From Saccharomycopsis crataegensis (taxonomy: Eukaryota; Ascomycota; Saccharomycetes; Ascoideales; Saccharomycopsidaceae), in assembly GCF_037102585.1 (NCBI RefSeq), contig NW_027043822.1, positions 583,001-647,000 on the forward strand: DNA of 64,000 nucleotides, read 5' to 3'. This document shows positions 31,561-42,500 of the stretch, in pieces. Position numbers and translations under genes: made by a program. How positions within the stretch are numbered: the first letter of the stretch is position 1; each line of letters opens with the position of its first letter. Below the pieces are notes generated by a model, which saw only the letters and a program-made list of their open reading frames with translations, did no database searches and was not told where the DNA came from.

Positions 31561-32506
31561 GCAGCAGCAGCAGCAACAACAACAACAACAACAACAACAA
31601 CAGCAGCAGCAGCAGCAACAACAACAACAACAAAAGCAAGCCCAACAGACTATAAAACAGCAAGTGCAACAGCTGGTGCATCAACAGGCTCAACAACAGC
31701 AACAACCGTCTCAGAATGACAACCAAAGTGCTGCCACTGCTGCTGCCATCGCTAATGCGACCATGAATTCCGGTTTAAGTTCCAGCTTGAACCCTGGTAC
31801 CCTGTTGAATCGTCACCATCACGGTGTATCGCTGAATCCGACTGTTTCTTCCACCAGACACAGGGTCAACAAGCCAGGTCAAAGATTTGGGGCCAAAAAG
31901 AAATCATGGGTATGGAATTGGTTTATTCAGGATCAAGAAGATATCAATATTGCCACCTGTGAACACTGCAACAAGATCATCAAGCGTTTACCATCGGACA
32001 AAGGGTCACCAAAAAAGTTGAGTGAGCATTTAAAAACTCACAAGATTAGCAAGGAAATTTCCAATCCAAGAAGAGGCCATTTCTTACCACAAATGACCTC
32101 TTCCCCATTGGGGAGCACCACACATTCTCCATTGACTTCCAGCCGGCTTAGTCTTGTGTCAACCGGAGATTCCAATTACATTGATAGAGAATTCGATGAT
32201 TCCCCATACTCACAAATGAAGTTCCATAAGGATATTATGAAGTTCTTGACAGAAAACAAGCTCCCTATTAATATTGTCAAGACCCAAGGTTTCCGACAAT
32301 TGATTTTCACATTACGTCCGGAATCCATCTACGATTTGAATGAGTTGAATAATTTGTATTCTTCTTTGATCCAAGTGATCAAGAATGAAAATCCCGTGGG
32401 ACCTTCAATGAACCAACCACCAAGTCAAGTACAACCACAAGATCCACATCAACAAAACTCCACTGATCTGTCAGATGGTACCAATATAAATGCCGGATGG
32501 ATTTGA
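31271..32506 (+). CDS. poly-Q BED zinc-finger protein with hAT-transposase-like C-terminus
   Basis: A 411-residue protein. Residues 73-121 are 49 consecutive Gln (31487-31633), preceded by His-rich sequence and followed by more Gln/Ala. A BED-type finger follows: aromatic SWVWNWF (W213), then C230-x2-C233-x19-H253-x3-H257 with SPKKLSEHLKTH. Residues ~319-372 (KDIMKFLTENKLPINIVKTQGFRQLI and on) resemble the segment that follows BED fingers in hAT transposases (the pattern fi...lPf..ve...F..l...L.P). The catalytic RNase H-like core and dimerisation domain of a hAT transposase are absent. I infer a DNA-binding regulator of transposase ancestry. Several CTG codons occur and would read Ser. Target and orthologue are unknown to me. 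Confidence 0.8.
31487..31633 (+). repeat. CAA/CAG trinucleotide tract, 49 Gln codons
   Basis: An uninterrupted in-frame run of CAA with two islands of CAG. The mix of blocks suggests past slippage expansion. Confidence 0.95.
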
Positions 32507-33218
32507 TGAATTTCATTATTCCTAATATGCTAAAATTTTTGTGAAGGGTTGCGCATTTTTGTGCATTTGTCACAGATTTGTATTGACACATTCCGTTCTT
32601 CTATATTATATCTTTGTTACCGTTTTTTTTTCTTTCTTTTTTTCTTTTTGTTGCTTGGAATGGGGACCTATCTTATATTTATTCTTTGCCTTGCTGTTTC
32701 TCTCTTTAATTAATCTGGGTACTTTTTTCTCTCTTTATTGTATTTGTTGTGTGCTTTTTTCTATCTTATGGATCCATTTTAAGGTGATTTTGATTTGTAT
32801 GAATGAGAAATAATAAAGTAGATCATTTTTATTTATTGTACAAAATCACCAGTAAAAAAGAATGCGCATCAAAGCGGGGAGATACTAAAGATACATGGTG
32901 AAGAAAATTATCTATATTGAATGAATACTATAGGTCATTATAATTGAAGACATATCTCAAACCACTTGGTTGGAAAATATTTCAATTTACTTACAATTCC
33001 AGGAATGAAATTTCAAAATAGAGTACAACACAAAAGAATTTTTCGAATTTGCTTTGCAATGATAAGAAGATAACAAACTGAAGAGTAATCACAAAATAGA
33101 ACAAAATAAAACAACAACTTAAAACCATCCAAAACTAACAAAAAAAAAAAAAATAAAATAAGCCTATAAAAAAAGAATGATCATTAATTGATTTAATGAT
33201 AATGAAACCATCATAAAA
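32507..33218. other. convergent 3' region, BED-finger gene/Gcr1-like gene
   Basis: T-rich on the left half and A-rich on the right half, as 3' UTRs of converging genes would be. A 90-codon T-rich frame at 32541 is low-complexity. Confidence 0.6.
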
Positions 33219-34745
33219 TCACCAATAGGACTGCTGATTACTTTCTTTCCGGCATGCTGCGATCAATATTCCTTCGTTGTTCCTAATTATCTTGCTCAAT
33301 TTATCGAAACTAATTTTTGAACCGGTCTTATGATCAACTCTGAATTTCTCAATCTTATCTATCAATTTTTCCACTACTTTGCTCTTATCAGAAGACCCCG
33401 GACTTCTTCTGAGTTCCCTTAGAATGAAGTTGATGATGGCCTTGCGAAACAAATAGTACTTCTTATCACCAGCCTTCAGGCGCCATTTTGTTCTGTACTG
33501 GCACTCCATGCTACTCACACAGTGACCGAACTTATCCAAATTGGGTTGGAACCATTCTTTGAGCAACTCAGATAGAATTGTAATACTTCTATCCATGTGG
33601 AACTCAGGCATCTTTGTAGCTGATTTGCTCTTTGGCTCTCTAGGGGTGGTGGTGATGTATAGTTGCTGTTCGGCAGCATATTTGTACCCAGAGATGACAG
33701 CACCAGACTCCAAGGCATAGGGCCCCATTTCTTTAACAGTTAAGTATTGTATAATCATACCGATGGGACTATTGATTCCGATAAAAGCTGTTCTATGATT
33801 TAAACGAGCAGAAGTAGAGGGAGAAGGAGAAGGAGAAGGAGAAGGAGAAGAAATACCAGAAGTGGTAATAATACTATCGCGACTGGTGTTAGGTGTCTCT
33901 AATGTCTTGACATCGGAAAGAGAATTGACAAGAGGAATGGATTCAGTGGCATCATTCAAGGTCATTGGTTTGGTAGCGTTGTTGTCAACCAGGAAAGATA
34001 TACTGCCTAGGCTATTGGTATGGCTATGATGGTATTCATTATGATTGAGCGGGAGTGTATTCTTCTGGTCAAGTTTGATCGAAAAATCGTGGCAATACTC
34101 TTCTTTATTGTCATTGGTATTCATCGATTTGTCAAACCCAACGGTGTTGGAAGATGTATCGAAGGATAATTGCCGAGGTTGGTAGGGGTTTTTGGCACCT
34201 TGGGTTAACGCGAGCTGTTCTTTCAAGTTACTGATCTGTGACTCAAAGTCCTGTTTCAGCTTTATGAATTCATTCAGCAAATTTCTGTAAGACCCTTTCC
34301 ATTGCTTGACTTCTTCTGTGAGATTGTCGATTCTTTCCAAATGGACCTGGTTGAAAGCAGGAGGGTTTTGAAGCTGATTGTTTGGGAATACCCCTAAACC
34401 AGCCGGAGGCCAGTTCCTGAGCCTATGGGATACCATTGGTTGAGGCAGGTAATTGGCAATATTCAAAGTAGCAAGATCAGGAAGGACGAATGACTGAGGA
34501 TCGTAGTTGAATGAATTGAGGAGCATGGTATCTGGATGGTTGTTGTGATCATTATTGGTGAGCGGCGAGTTCATGATGGTGACGTTTGAGTTGCTGAGAA
34601 AAGTTAAATGGGGATTATTGTAGCAGTTTTTGATATTATGAAGAGGGATCCCAGGGCTGTTATAGGACATTCTGGCGTCCCACCGAGGATACGAAAATAT
34701 TCCTTCTGAATGTAGGTCAATGTCGCTATAGATTTGATGTTGCAT
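33219..34745 (-). CDS. Gcr1/Hot1/Msn1-type transcription factor
   Basis: A 508-residue protein. The C-terminal ~395-475 segment (ITILSELLKEWF...GHCVSSMECQYRTKWRLKAGDKKYYLFRKAIINFILREL) fits the GCR1_C DNA-binding domain: a hydrophobic helix with a W/F, a conserved TKWR, and a basic RK-x-I helix. Residues ~138-180 are a coiled coil probably used for dimerisation. The centre is Ser/Asn-rich with five Ser-Pro repeats (GGAGAA hexamer repeat, 33820-33849). The S. cerevisiae members control glycolysis, osmostress and filamentation genes. I cannot say which member this is. It has a very long upstream region. Confidence 0.78.
   Translation of the reverse strand: MQHQIYSDIDLHSEGIFSYPRWDARMSYNSPGIPLHNIKNCYNNPHLTFLSNSNVTIMNSPLTNNDHNNHPDTMLLNSFNYDPQSFVLPDLATLNIANYLPQPMVSHRLRNWPPAGLGVFPNNQLQNPPAFNQVHLERIDNLTEEVKQWKGSYRNLLNEFIKLKQDFESQISNLKEQLALTQGAKNPYQPRQLSFDTSSNTVGFDKSMNTNDNKEEYCHDFSIKLDQKNTLPLNHNEYHHSHTNSLGSISFLVDNNATKPMTLNDATESIPLVNSLSDVKTLETPNTSRDSIITTSGISSPSPSPSPSPSTSARLNHRTAFIGINSPIGMIIQYLTVKEMGPYALESGAVISGYKYAAEQQLYITTTPREPKSKSATKMPEFHMDRSITILSELLKEWFQPNLDKFGHCVSSMECQYRTKWRLKAGDKKYYLFRKAIINFILRELRRSPGSSDKSKVVEKLIDKIEKFRVDHKTGSKISFDKLSKIIRNNEGILIAACRKESNQQSYW
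33820..33849. repeat. GGAGAA x5 hexanucleotide repeat (encodes Ser-Pro run on minus strand)
   Basis: Five exact in-frame copies inside the Gcr1-like gene. Confidence 0.9.
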
Positions 34746-37210
34746 ATCTACAGTCGTGCATGTACTGGCGATCGTGGTGCGCTTTGTTGATTGATCGGTG
34801 AAGTATGATGTTATGTTAGTATTAGTTTTCTTATTAATATTACCAGTAGTATATTCTGTTGAATTAAATTATAATCTCTCTTATATATTTTATATTATAT
34901 TACACGTACGGTAGTTATGGAAGTGTACAACGCCTTGTGTTAGAATGTTGTGAGGCATTGAGGCCTAAGCAGGGAGTTTCAAAATTGATTGACACATACA
35001 TGAAGTACACACCAAGTAGTGCAGGGCCACCCACCCCTGGATCAATATTTCGTAAAACAGGCCGTATTTTTATTTTCATTTTTTACCTCTCTAGTTTCAA
35101 CTGAAACATTCGGCAGAGTATTTTTGCTGTAATAATATTCCGGAATAAAACTCTCCAATGCAAAATAAACTCCGACAAGGATATTGACCTTGATTTTCTT
35201 TCTTTTTCCATTTTTACCTATCTATCTAGCTTGTAAATAATAATAATGATAAGAATAAGAATCGTGATGCTGAATAATAAACCAAAATGGATACAGTTAT
35301 ACTCTTTTACGGGTCGGGCAATTTGGCGCAGATTATCGTTCGAGACGAGCTGAATTTACGAAGTACAGAGATGCAAAATTGGCCGTATAAGTGAGCGAAG
35401 ATCATCGATAATAATTATGATTCAAGAGCAAATAAATGGCCAAGCAGTCATAAGACGGACCAAGTCTGGTGTACACTGCGGGAATTCCGACCACTTGATA
35501 CACGACATTTTCTCGTAAATTTCAAATCACAGTATACGAAACCATAAGTTTAAGATAAAATTAGCGGCTCGGGGTTTACTCAGTTTCCACCCAATCCGTC
35601 GCTAAGGTCGGGCAGTAGCATTATTTTGCTCATTGAAATCGGGAAAACGTAGTGAAGGGGGGATTCTTTATTCATAGTTATAATTATTTTTAATTTTGCT
35701 CCTTATTATTATTATTGTTAATTTTATTATTTGGTTATTTTCTCAACTTCTTCAATGACTATTGACTATTCGTAAAAAACTGCATAGTGGTGATCAATGT
35801 ATTTAGTATTAACCCCGTGCAAATATGTCGCGCAAGTCATTTTGTGTATCAAGACAATTCTTCTCGTGCTTCATCCAGTGTGTCCAGTGCCGCTCATTAA
35901 CATTAAAGGAAAATCGCTATATATTGATGCAGACGATCACCTTTAGGATAATTAACAGCGGGTTTTCAATTCCTTCGTAGAGCCATAACACCAAATAGGA
36001 CTCACTACCGAATGCCGAGCCAGCGTTTCATTTTTGATACGAGCGACCCTTGCTATTTTACGAATATCGATAAATCCAACCATTGTAGATCCACTGAAAG
36101 ACTCTATATATTAAAAAATGGATAGAGCTGTACCTATAAACGTGTGCCGACTCTTGCTTGTGCTCTGTCCTGTGCTTCAATAGATTTTTCAGGAAGTCCC
36201 ACCCAATCAATATGTCTTTGCACCATTCTAGGCACACAAGCATTGTTGTTTGTCCCTTGATGGATTTGATAAGTTCTAAACCGCACTTCTACTGCGTGAG
36301 TCAATATAGTACACACACCACTCTATATTACTAGATTATAATATACTGTTAGATGATACTATACTGTAAGTTGATACTAGGCTGTTAGTCAATATTCTAT
36401 TAACAGATGATATTTTATCACTATTTGAAACCCGAACTTACTGTACTCCCGCCATGCAAGTTTGTGGGTCAGGCATAGACACACATACATCTGCATACGT
36501 CGACGTGTTTCAGGTTTTTACGAGGAGATTTTTGTTTGGAACCATAAAGGTAATTCGGCATCATTGGTGTAGCCTGTTTGACCGGGAGGGTGTTATCAAC
36601 CGTGGATGGTGCACAAAAATTGAGGTTCAATTAGCCGGAATCCAAGGGTAGAGGCAAGCCCGGCTTTTTTTTTTTATAATGCCAATACTTTCAAAGAGTT
36701 GATGGTACTTGAAGTATGGACTCCTCGTGCCAACATTGATAGATTTAAGTACAGTCATTCGAAGTATACAGTGTAAATTTCATACATTATTGTTTGAACT
36801 TGCTGAAGAAATTCTTATTAAAAAAGTGTACAGGGTATCACTGACGTAAAAGCTAAGTCCTTGCTCTGTATTGGCGACTCACTCGGGGAAATAGAATACA
36901 AGGGAAAAAAAAGGATATCATTTTCTAATAATTAAGGAGTGTATCAAATGTGATATAAAATTAATGACTAGTCCTCACTTCTATTGAGCTAAAGAGATCC
37001 TTTGTTGTCTATTGGGAAGCTCTGAAATGAGAAATTCAGTGATCTGAACTTCATCTTCTTGTAATGGATGAACACATATATATACCCCACCACAATAAGT
37101 AAAATATTACTCTACTGTACTCACGAAAGAAATGTTTTTTGAAATCCAAAAAAAAATAAAGAGTATCTTAGATAGAGATTCGTGAATTGTCTTACTTAAT
37201 CACTTATCCG
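34746..37210. other. 2.46-kb divergent promoter region
   Basis: A long gene-free region between the Gcr1-like gene and the unrecognised gene at 37211. It contains scattered GC-rich blocks (35310-35360, 35560-35660) and a short 18-bp tandem array (36340-36393). Frames of 60-65 codons at 36058-36651 have no motif. Its size is like the long upstream regions of yeast regulators. Confidence 0.5.
36340..36393. repeat. three diverged 18-bp tandem units
   Basis: Units are AATATACTGTTAGATGAT, ACTATACTGTAAGTTGAT and ACTAGGCTGTTAGTCAAT. They share the frame xxTATACTGTTAGTTGAT and lie back to back without gaps. Confidence 0.6.
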
Positions 37211-39028
37211 ATGATGTCGATCATTCACAATGATTGGGATTCGGACAGCAGTTCTGTTATCTCCGCTAATTTTTTTTTCCAAGACCTTCCTGATGAGTCG
37301 GCCAAGGCGACAAAAGACACTACAGTCTCCATATCATACAACACACCAATTATAATTCACAATCGTGATAATTTTGCTTTTGGAATTAAACTGGACTCCA
37401 ATTTCCCTAGCCATGCATCTAAGTTATCAATTGTTTTGCCAATTCTTGACATTATGATCCCGAGACGTTGGAGAAACTACTCTTCTTCCCTTACATCGAG
37501 CGACATCATCAATCAAGCTTTCTTGCTAGAAGATCTTGAAGTTGAGAATAAAGTTGAACAAGCTGGAGAGGATGCTGATGATGAAGGAGAAGAGGGACAA
37601 GAACAAAATGATGATAATCGCATTTTTTCACAGATCAATAGTCACGATTATTTTGATGAAGAAAAGACTCCTGAAGTATCAATAATATTCAACGACTATT
37701 CATACATCAATAATACTAATGACAAGCTGAATAATGAAGAGCCAGAAAAGTCACATATCATATTGACAATGATCGATTTTGATGCTTCGAAAGATTACAG
37801 TGCCAATGTGGAAAATTCTGGATCCACAATTATTGCCGATGATCTCAATATTAATGACACTACTACTGATGAAGCAAACAATGATGATTCCTTGGACCTG
37901 AGCCACACACTAAGCAGAATTGTGGAAAGAATCGATAGTTTGGAATTTCGCTATCGTGATAATATTGAATATTCTCAAATTGATACAATTGATGATTCAA
38001 ATGAGCAAGTCTCTAAAGATGAACCCACATTCAACAATGAAAACGAGGATATTGATAAGCAACACACTACACATTCTTTATTTCTTGAAAGTTTCCTCAA
38101 TGATTTTACTAGTGAATTGCTGCACATTACTACCAGAGAATCCATCGACTGCTGCAAGGAAAAGAAAACACTAAAAGTTATTTCCCCATACCCTTCGCCA
38201 CCGTCTTCTCCACCACCACCTAGATCTCCTTCTAGAGATCTTTTTTCAAATTCAGTATTGGATACACATAACGAATCTCCTGCTCCCCTTCAATCGTCTA
38301 TCATCTCCGATGTTCAATCCACATCTTCCTCAGCTCAATCAAACATCATTACAACAAATATCTCAACTCCTCCCTCAACTTCTACTGCAGCTCCCGTTTC
38401 AGCTCTTACTTCAGCTCCAATCGAAAAATCTCAAGAGCTTTCGAAACTAATGAAACATGTGCCTTTTATTAAATCCAATAAGAAGAAGGCAAAAACGAAT
38501 AATATTGAAGGTTGGACGGAACGCTACGGAGATCTAATCTCTTTAAATCCATTAATGTCCCCAGAAGCACCTGAAACCAATGAAATTGCCAATAATCCTG
38601 CTAGTAATGGAGCGAAGGTTTCTATTTCTAATATATCCCCGCATGTCATAATCAATCTACAAGAATATCAATTTAGGAAGATCCGCAAAGTATTGAATGA
38701 TGTGTTGAGTCATTGGTGGAGCAAAGAAGTTACAAACCGAAAAAAGTTTGGCCATGATCCTTTAAAGTTCACAAAGGGGGAAAATATTTTCGCCAGGTAT
38801 GTTCGTACTTTGAAAATTATTCTTTTTGATCAACCAGTCGATGATACTGGTGAAAACGACCCTGTTGAGAAACCCCAGAAATTCAGTAAGCCTATCAAAG
38901 CCATAAGATCCCGTCGTTCAAAATTGATGAGCTGGATGGTCAGAAATCATTTGCAGCGGAAAAATTTCGTCTTGAGATTAGAAGAAACCGGTTGTATTAT
39001 TGTTGAAGGGAAATATGGTGATCCATGA
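37211..39028 (+). CDS. unrecognised acidic protein with conserved-looking basic C-terminus
   Basis: A 605-residue frame starting at ATG 37211 (or 37214, MM). I do not recognise it. Residues 1-~325 are acidic and Ser/Asn-rich with regularly spaced hydrophobics (activation-domain-like). Residues ~335-425 are Pro/Ser/Thr-rich with Ser-Pro pairs (PYPSPPSSPPPPRSPSR). The last ~130 residues are basic and structured in appearance: VIINLQEYQFRKIRKVLNDVLSHWWSKEV, then ENIFARYVRTLKIILF, RRSKLMSWMVRNHLQRKNFVLRLEETGCIIVEG. That pattern could be a DNA- or protein-binding domain. The N-terminal codons upstream of 37211 start only from TTG. Confidence 0.75.
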   Translation: MMSIIHNDWDSDSSSVISANFFFQDLPDESAKATKDTTVSISYNTPIIIHNRDNFAFGIKLDSNFPSHASKLSIVLPILDIMIPRRWRNYSSSLTSSDIINQAFLLEDLEVENKVEQAGEDADDEGEEGQEQNDDNRIFSQINSHDYFDEEKTPEVSIIFNDYSYINNTNDKLNNEEPEKSHIILTMIDFDASKDYSANVENSGSTIIADDLNINDTTTDEANNDDSLDLSHTLSRIVERIDSLEFRYRDNIEYSQIDTIDDSNEQVSKDEPTFNNENEDIDKQHTTHSLFLESFLNDFTSELLHITTRESIDCCKEKKTLKVISPYPSPPSSPPPPRSPSRDLFSNSVLDTHNESPAPLQSSIISDVQSTSSSAQSNIITTNISTPPSTSTAAPVSALTSAPIEKSQELSKLMKHVPFIKSNKKKAKTNNIEGWTERYGDLISLNPLMSPEAPETNEIANNPASNGAKVSISNISPHVIINLQEYQFRKIRKVLNDVLSHWWSKEVTNRKKFGHDPLKFTKGENIFARYVRTLKIILFDQPVDDTGENDPVEKPQKFSKPIKAIRSRRSKLMSWMVRNHLQRKNFVLRLEETGCIIVEGKYGDP

Positions 39029-39505
39029 GAAAAGCGTTCTACTTATATTCCTCAATTTTCTTTTTATTTTTTTTCTGTGTATAAAACTAAAAAAATATCC
39101 TATGCTTTGAATTTAATGAATAACTCGTTGAGCTTAACAATAATAAGCTAACAAAGCTTCAATGATAGTATACATTTAACTAGCCATTCATCAATGATGT
39201 TGGGAATTGCATGCATGCCACCATGAATGCTAGTTTTATGACGTATTTCCAGCAACCATAGGTATCTCCTTTTAGTCCCACCACACTAACAGAATAAATA
39301 ATAAAGATAAAATAATCGTTCGTTACAAATAATTATCGATTATTTTCCATTTTTATAAAAGCAACCAATTCAGGGTGCAAAAACCCCTCCAACAAAGCTT
39401 ATTACACGTGACCAAAGATTCCAGCGATTTTCTCCTGTTTTCAATTCGTTGTTAATTATAACCCCATTATTGGGTTTGACAGTGTTTGGTAATCAAGATA
39501 ACGAG
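39029..39505. other. intergenic, upstream of IMH1
   Basis: AT-rich, with CACGTG at 39405-39410. No gene is seen. Confidence 0.6.
39405..39410. promoter_or_regulatory. CACGTG E-box upstream of IMH1
   Basis: TTACACGTGACC, 96 bp before the IMH1 ATG. The CACGTGAC form is a typical Cbf1 site. Confidence 0.4.
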
Positions 39506-42500
39506 ATGTTTCAGAAATTCTCGCAGTTCGGGAAGAACTTGCAAGATGAAATCACCCGCCTCAGCGAGCAAACTCATGATGGAGTCCAGGAAGTAGATGG
39601 AGCAAAGAAGCCTGCCAATAGCGGCGCTGGGAGTCTATTTTCCAGATCTTTAACACCTGCCGATGGCGGCAATAATAATAGCATTAATAATAAGAATAGC
39701 AAAGATGATGATGAAAGAATACTAAATAAGAATACCCCGAACGCTGAGGATATTGATGGCTTCATGAAGGATGATGAAAATGATGATGATTGTTTCAAAG
39801 ATCAGGATACCGCAGATAAGAAGCTAGAAAACAAAGATGATGATACAACAATTGAGAAGCAAAAAGAAGACGGATCAAATGCTGACACTACAGAAAAACC
39901 TTCTGATGAGCAAACCAAATCTGTCGCAGTTGCACCTGCACAAACATCCTCTCCCAAGATGGGATTGAAAGATGACGATTATTCTCCGGAATTGAAAGCA
40001 AAATTGAGAAAATTCGAGAAATACGAAAAGAAATACCCCGTATTACTCGACGCTTACAAAACTGAGAAGAAAAAAACCGATTTTATCAAAAGTTTTGAAA
40101 GTGCATTGAAGGAAATCACCCCGATTTCCACGATCTTAGATATTGAAGGGTTCAAGAACTTTATCAGCTCCACCAATATGAAGAACAAATTGCTTAATGA
40201 AGAACTCAGGAAGTTCAACACCAAAGTGAATAACGCCGAAAGTGCAATTTTGGAAAAGGATATCAAGATTGAAACTTTAGAAAGACGGGCCCAAGATTTG
40301 GAAAAACAAGTCGAAAAAGCTAATGATGCAAAAGACAGGAAATTGGACGACAGCAATAAAAAATTGGATGATCTAAGAACGAAAATACGGGAAATTGAGC
40401 GAGAAAATAAGAAATTGAAAGCAGGAATGGAAAAATTACAAAGTGAAAATGAAGAGAAGCAAGAAAATCAACAACTCGAAGCCAATAAAAGCCAAGCGAC
40501 ATCAGTCAAAGTTGATGATGACGATGATGATGATGAAACAATTTCTAAGCTCACCAAAGAAATTGAATCAAAAAGTTTAGAAGTTGAAAGTTTGACCAAA
40601 GAGGCAGTTGACTTAAACAAAATGATTGACGATGGAAAGGCTGAACTCAAGAAAATTACCGCATCCAACACCGAATTGACTAATGTTGTTGAAGAATTAA
40701 AATCTGAAAAGTCTAAATTCTTGGAAACCAATGAAGTAGAAATTAAGGAGCTAAAAGTAAAGATCAATGACCTAGAGTCATGCAATAAAAAGCTTGACGA
40801 ATCTAACAGCAGGAAAATTAAGTCCCTAACTGAAAACTTGCAATCCACTGAACAGGAATTGAAGCAAGTCAAGGATAGTTTGGGTGATTATGTTAAAAAA
40901 TTGTCAGATTCAGATGATCTTTTTAAGACCAAAGAAACTGAGTTAGTTGAAGTGAAGAAGTCCCTTCAGTCCACCGAAAAGCTTGTGGAATTATTTAAAT
41001 CAAAGCTTAAAAATGCGAGCCAGTCGACAAATGATGATTCTTCAAAGGAAGAAAAACCTAGTAAGGAATCCGACGGTGTTGAATATATGGAATTATCGAT
41101 AAAGCACGAAGAATTAAACAAGGAATTGGCCAGCAAATGTGATGAATTGACGAAAATTAAAGATCAATACTCTGGTTTACAAACCAAATATGGTGCGATT
41201 AAGGGGAAAGAAGAAGAGGTTGAGAATCTTCGAGACATGTTGCGTGATGTTGGTAATGATTTAGTCAGTGCTAAGGATGAATTGAAAGAGTTGAAGCAGA
41301 AAGAGGGTGATGGAAATAAGGAGGTTGCTGACCTAAAGAAGCAATTAGCAGATAATGATAAATTATTGAAGAATTACGCGGAGATAAAACTTAGCTTGGC
41401 CAACATTACCCAAGATTTTAATGATAAGGAACAAAATTATAAAAACAGCCTACATGAGTTAACGGAAGCCAACAATGTGAAATTGAAACAGATCAAAGAA
41501 TTAGAGAACAACAATAAAAAACTCAAAAAAGAAATTGAGGAAACCTCAAATGAACTAAAGAATGGAGAAACCGAATTGGCTAAATTAAGAAAGGAAGTGA
41601 AAGAAATTCCTTCGTTGAATAAACAAATCAAGACACATACCAAGTCAATCGATATTAAAACTAAACAAATCACTAAACTCGAAAAAGAGATTATTACTTT
41701 GAAAGAGGCCGTCAAAAATAATAATGAAACATTGAAAGAAGTTAAATCACTAAAGGAAACTGAGAAGAAATTGACCAAGGAAAATGAAGAATTGAATTCT
41801 GAATTGAAGGAATTGCAGGCTAAAGTCACTGCCGCAGAAAAAATGAAAAATAATGAAACTTCATTAAAATTGGAAGTTGTAACCTTGAAAACCACTCTTG
41901 AACATAAAAACAAACAACTCGAGACTAACAATTGCACTACATTGGAATTGAATAAAAATATCAAAGAATTGAATGATAGTATAATGAAGTTGAAGCTCGA
42001 AAATAATAACTTGAAGAATTCAGAAAAATATTTACAGGATAAATATTCTAGCTTGCAAGCACAAGCAGATATTTTAGAAAAATCTAGGGCGGAATTGACA
42101 CTGAAACTTGAATCCTTGAAGACTGAGAAGCGCAAATTGACGGAAGACTTTACTAAGGTTAGTAAAGAAGTGGAATCGTATCAAAAAACTAAAGCAACAT
42201 CTTCAGATCAAATCGAGTCCGCCCAGAAACAATATGATGAATTGTTGATGCGTTACAAAGAATTAGAGGTCAAGTTGGAAACCACTGAAGAAGAATTGAA
42301 TGATTCCAGAAAAGCATCACAAGAAAAGTCTAGAGAAGTTAGCAATATCAGAAAATTAGTTACCAATTTTGAAACTAATAAATCGGTGGAAATGGGTGAA
42401 TTAATGGAAAAATTCAAGAATCTTAAAGAAGACAATGAAAGTATGAGAAATCAATTGTCAATGACCGTGAAAAAGAAAAATCGTTCCATCGATGAATTGA

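Noticed and set aside
31421-31726. Poly-Leu frame antisense to the poly-Q tract
   Set aside because: Pure shadow of the CAA/CAG repeat.
32541-32813. 90-codon + strand frame after the BED-finger gene
   Set aside because: T-rich 3' UTR giving Phe/Leu/Cys; low-complexity.
39449-39505. N-terminal extension of IMH1
   Set aside because: Only a TTG codon would start it; ATG 39506 gives the family-typical N-terminus.
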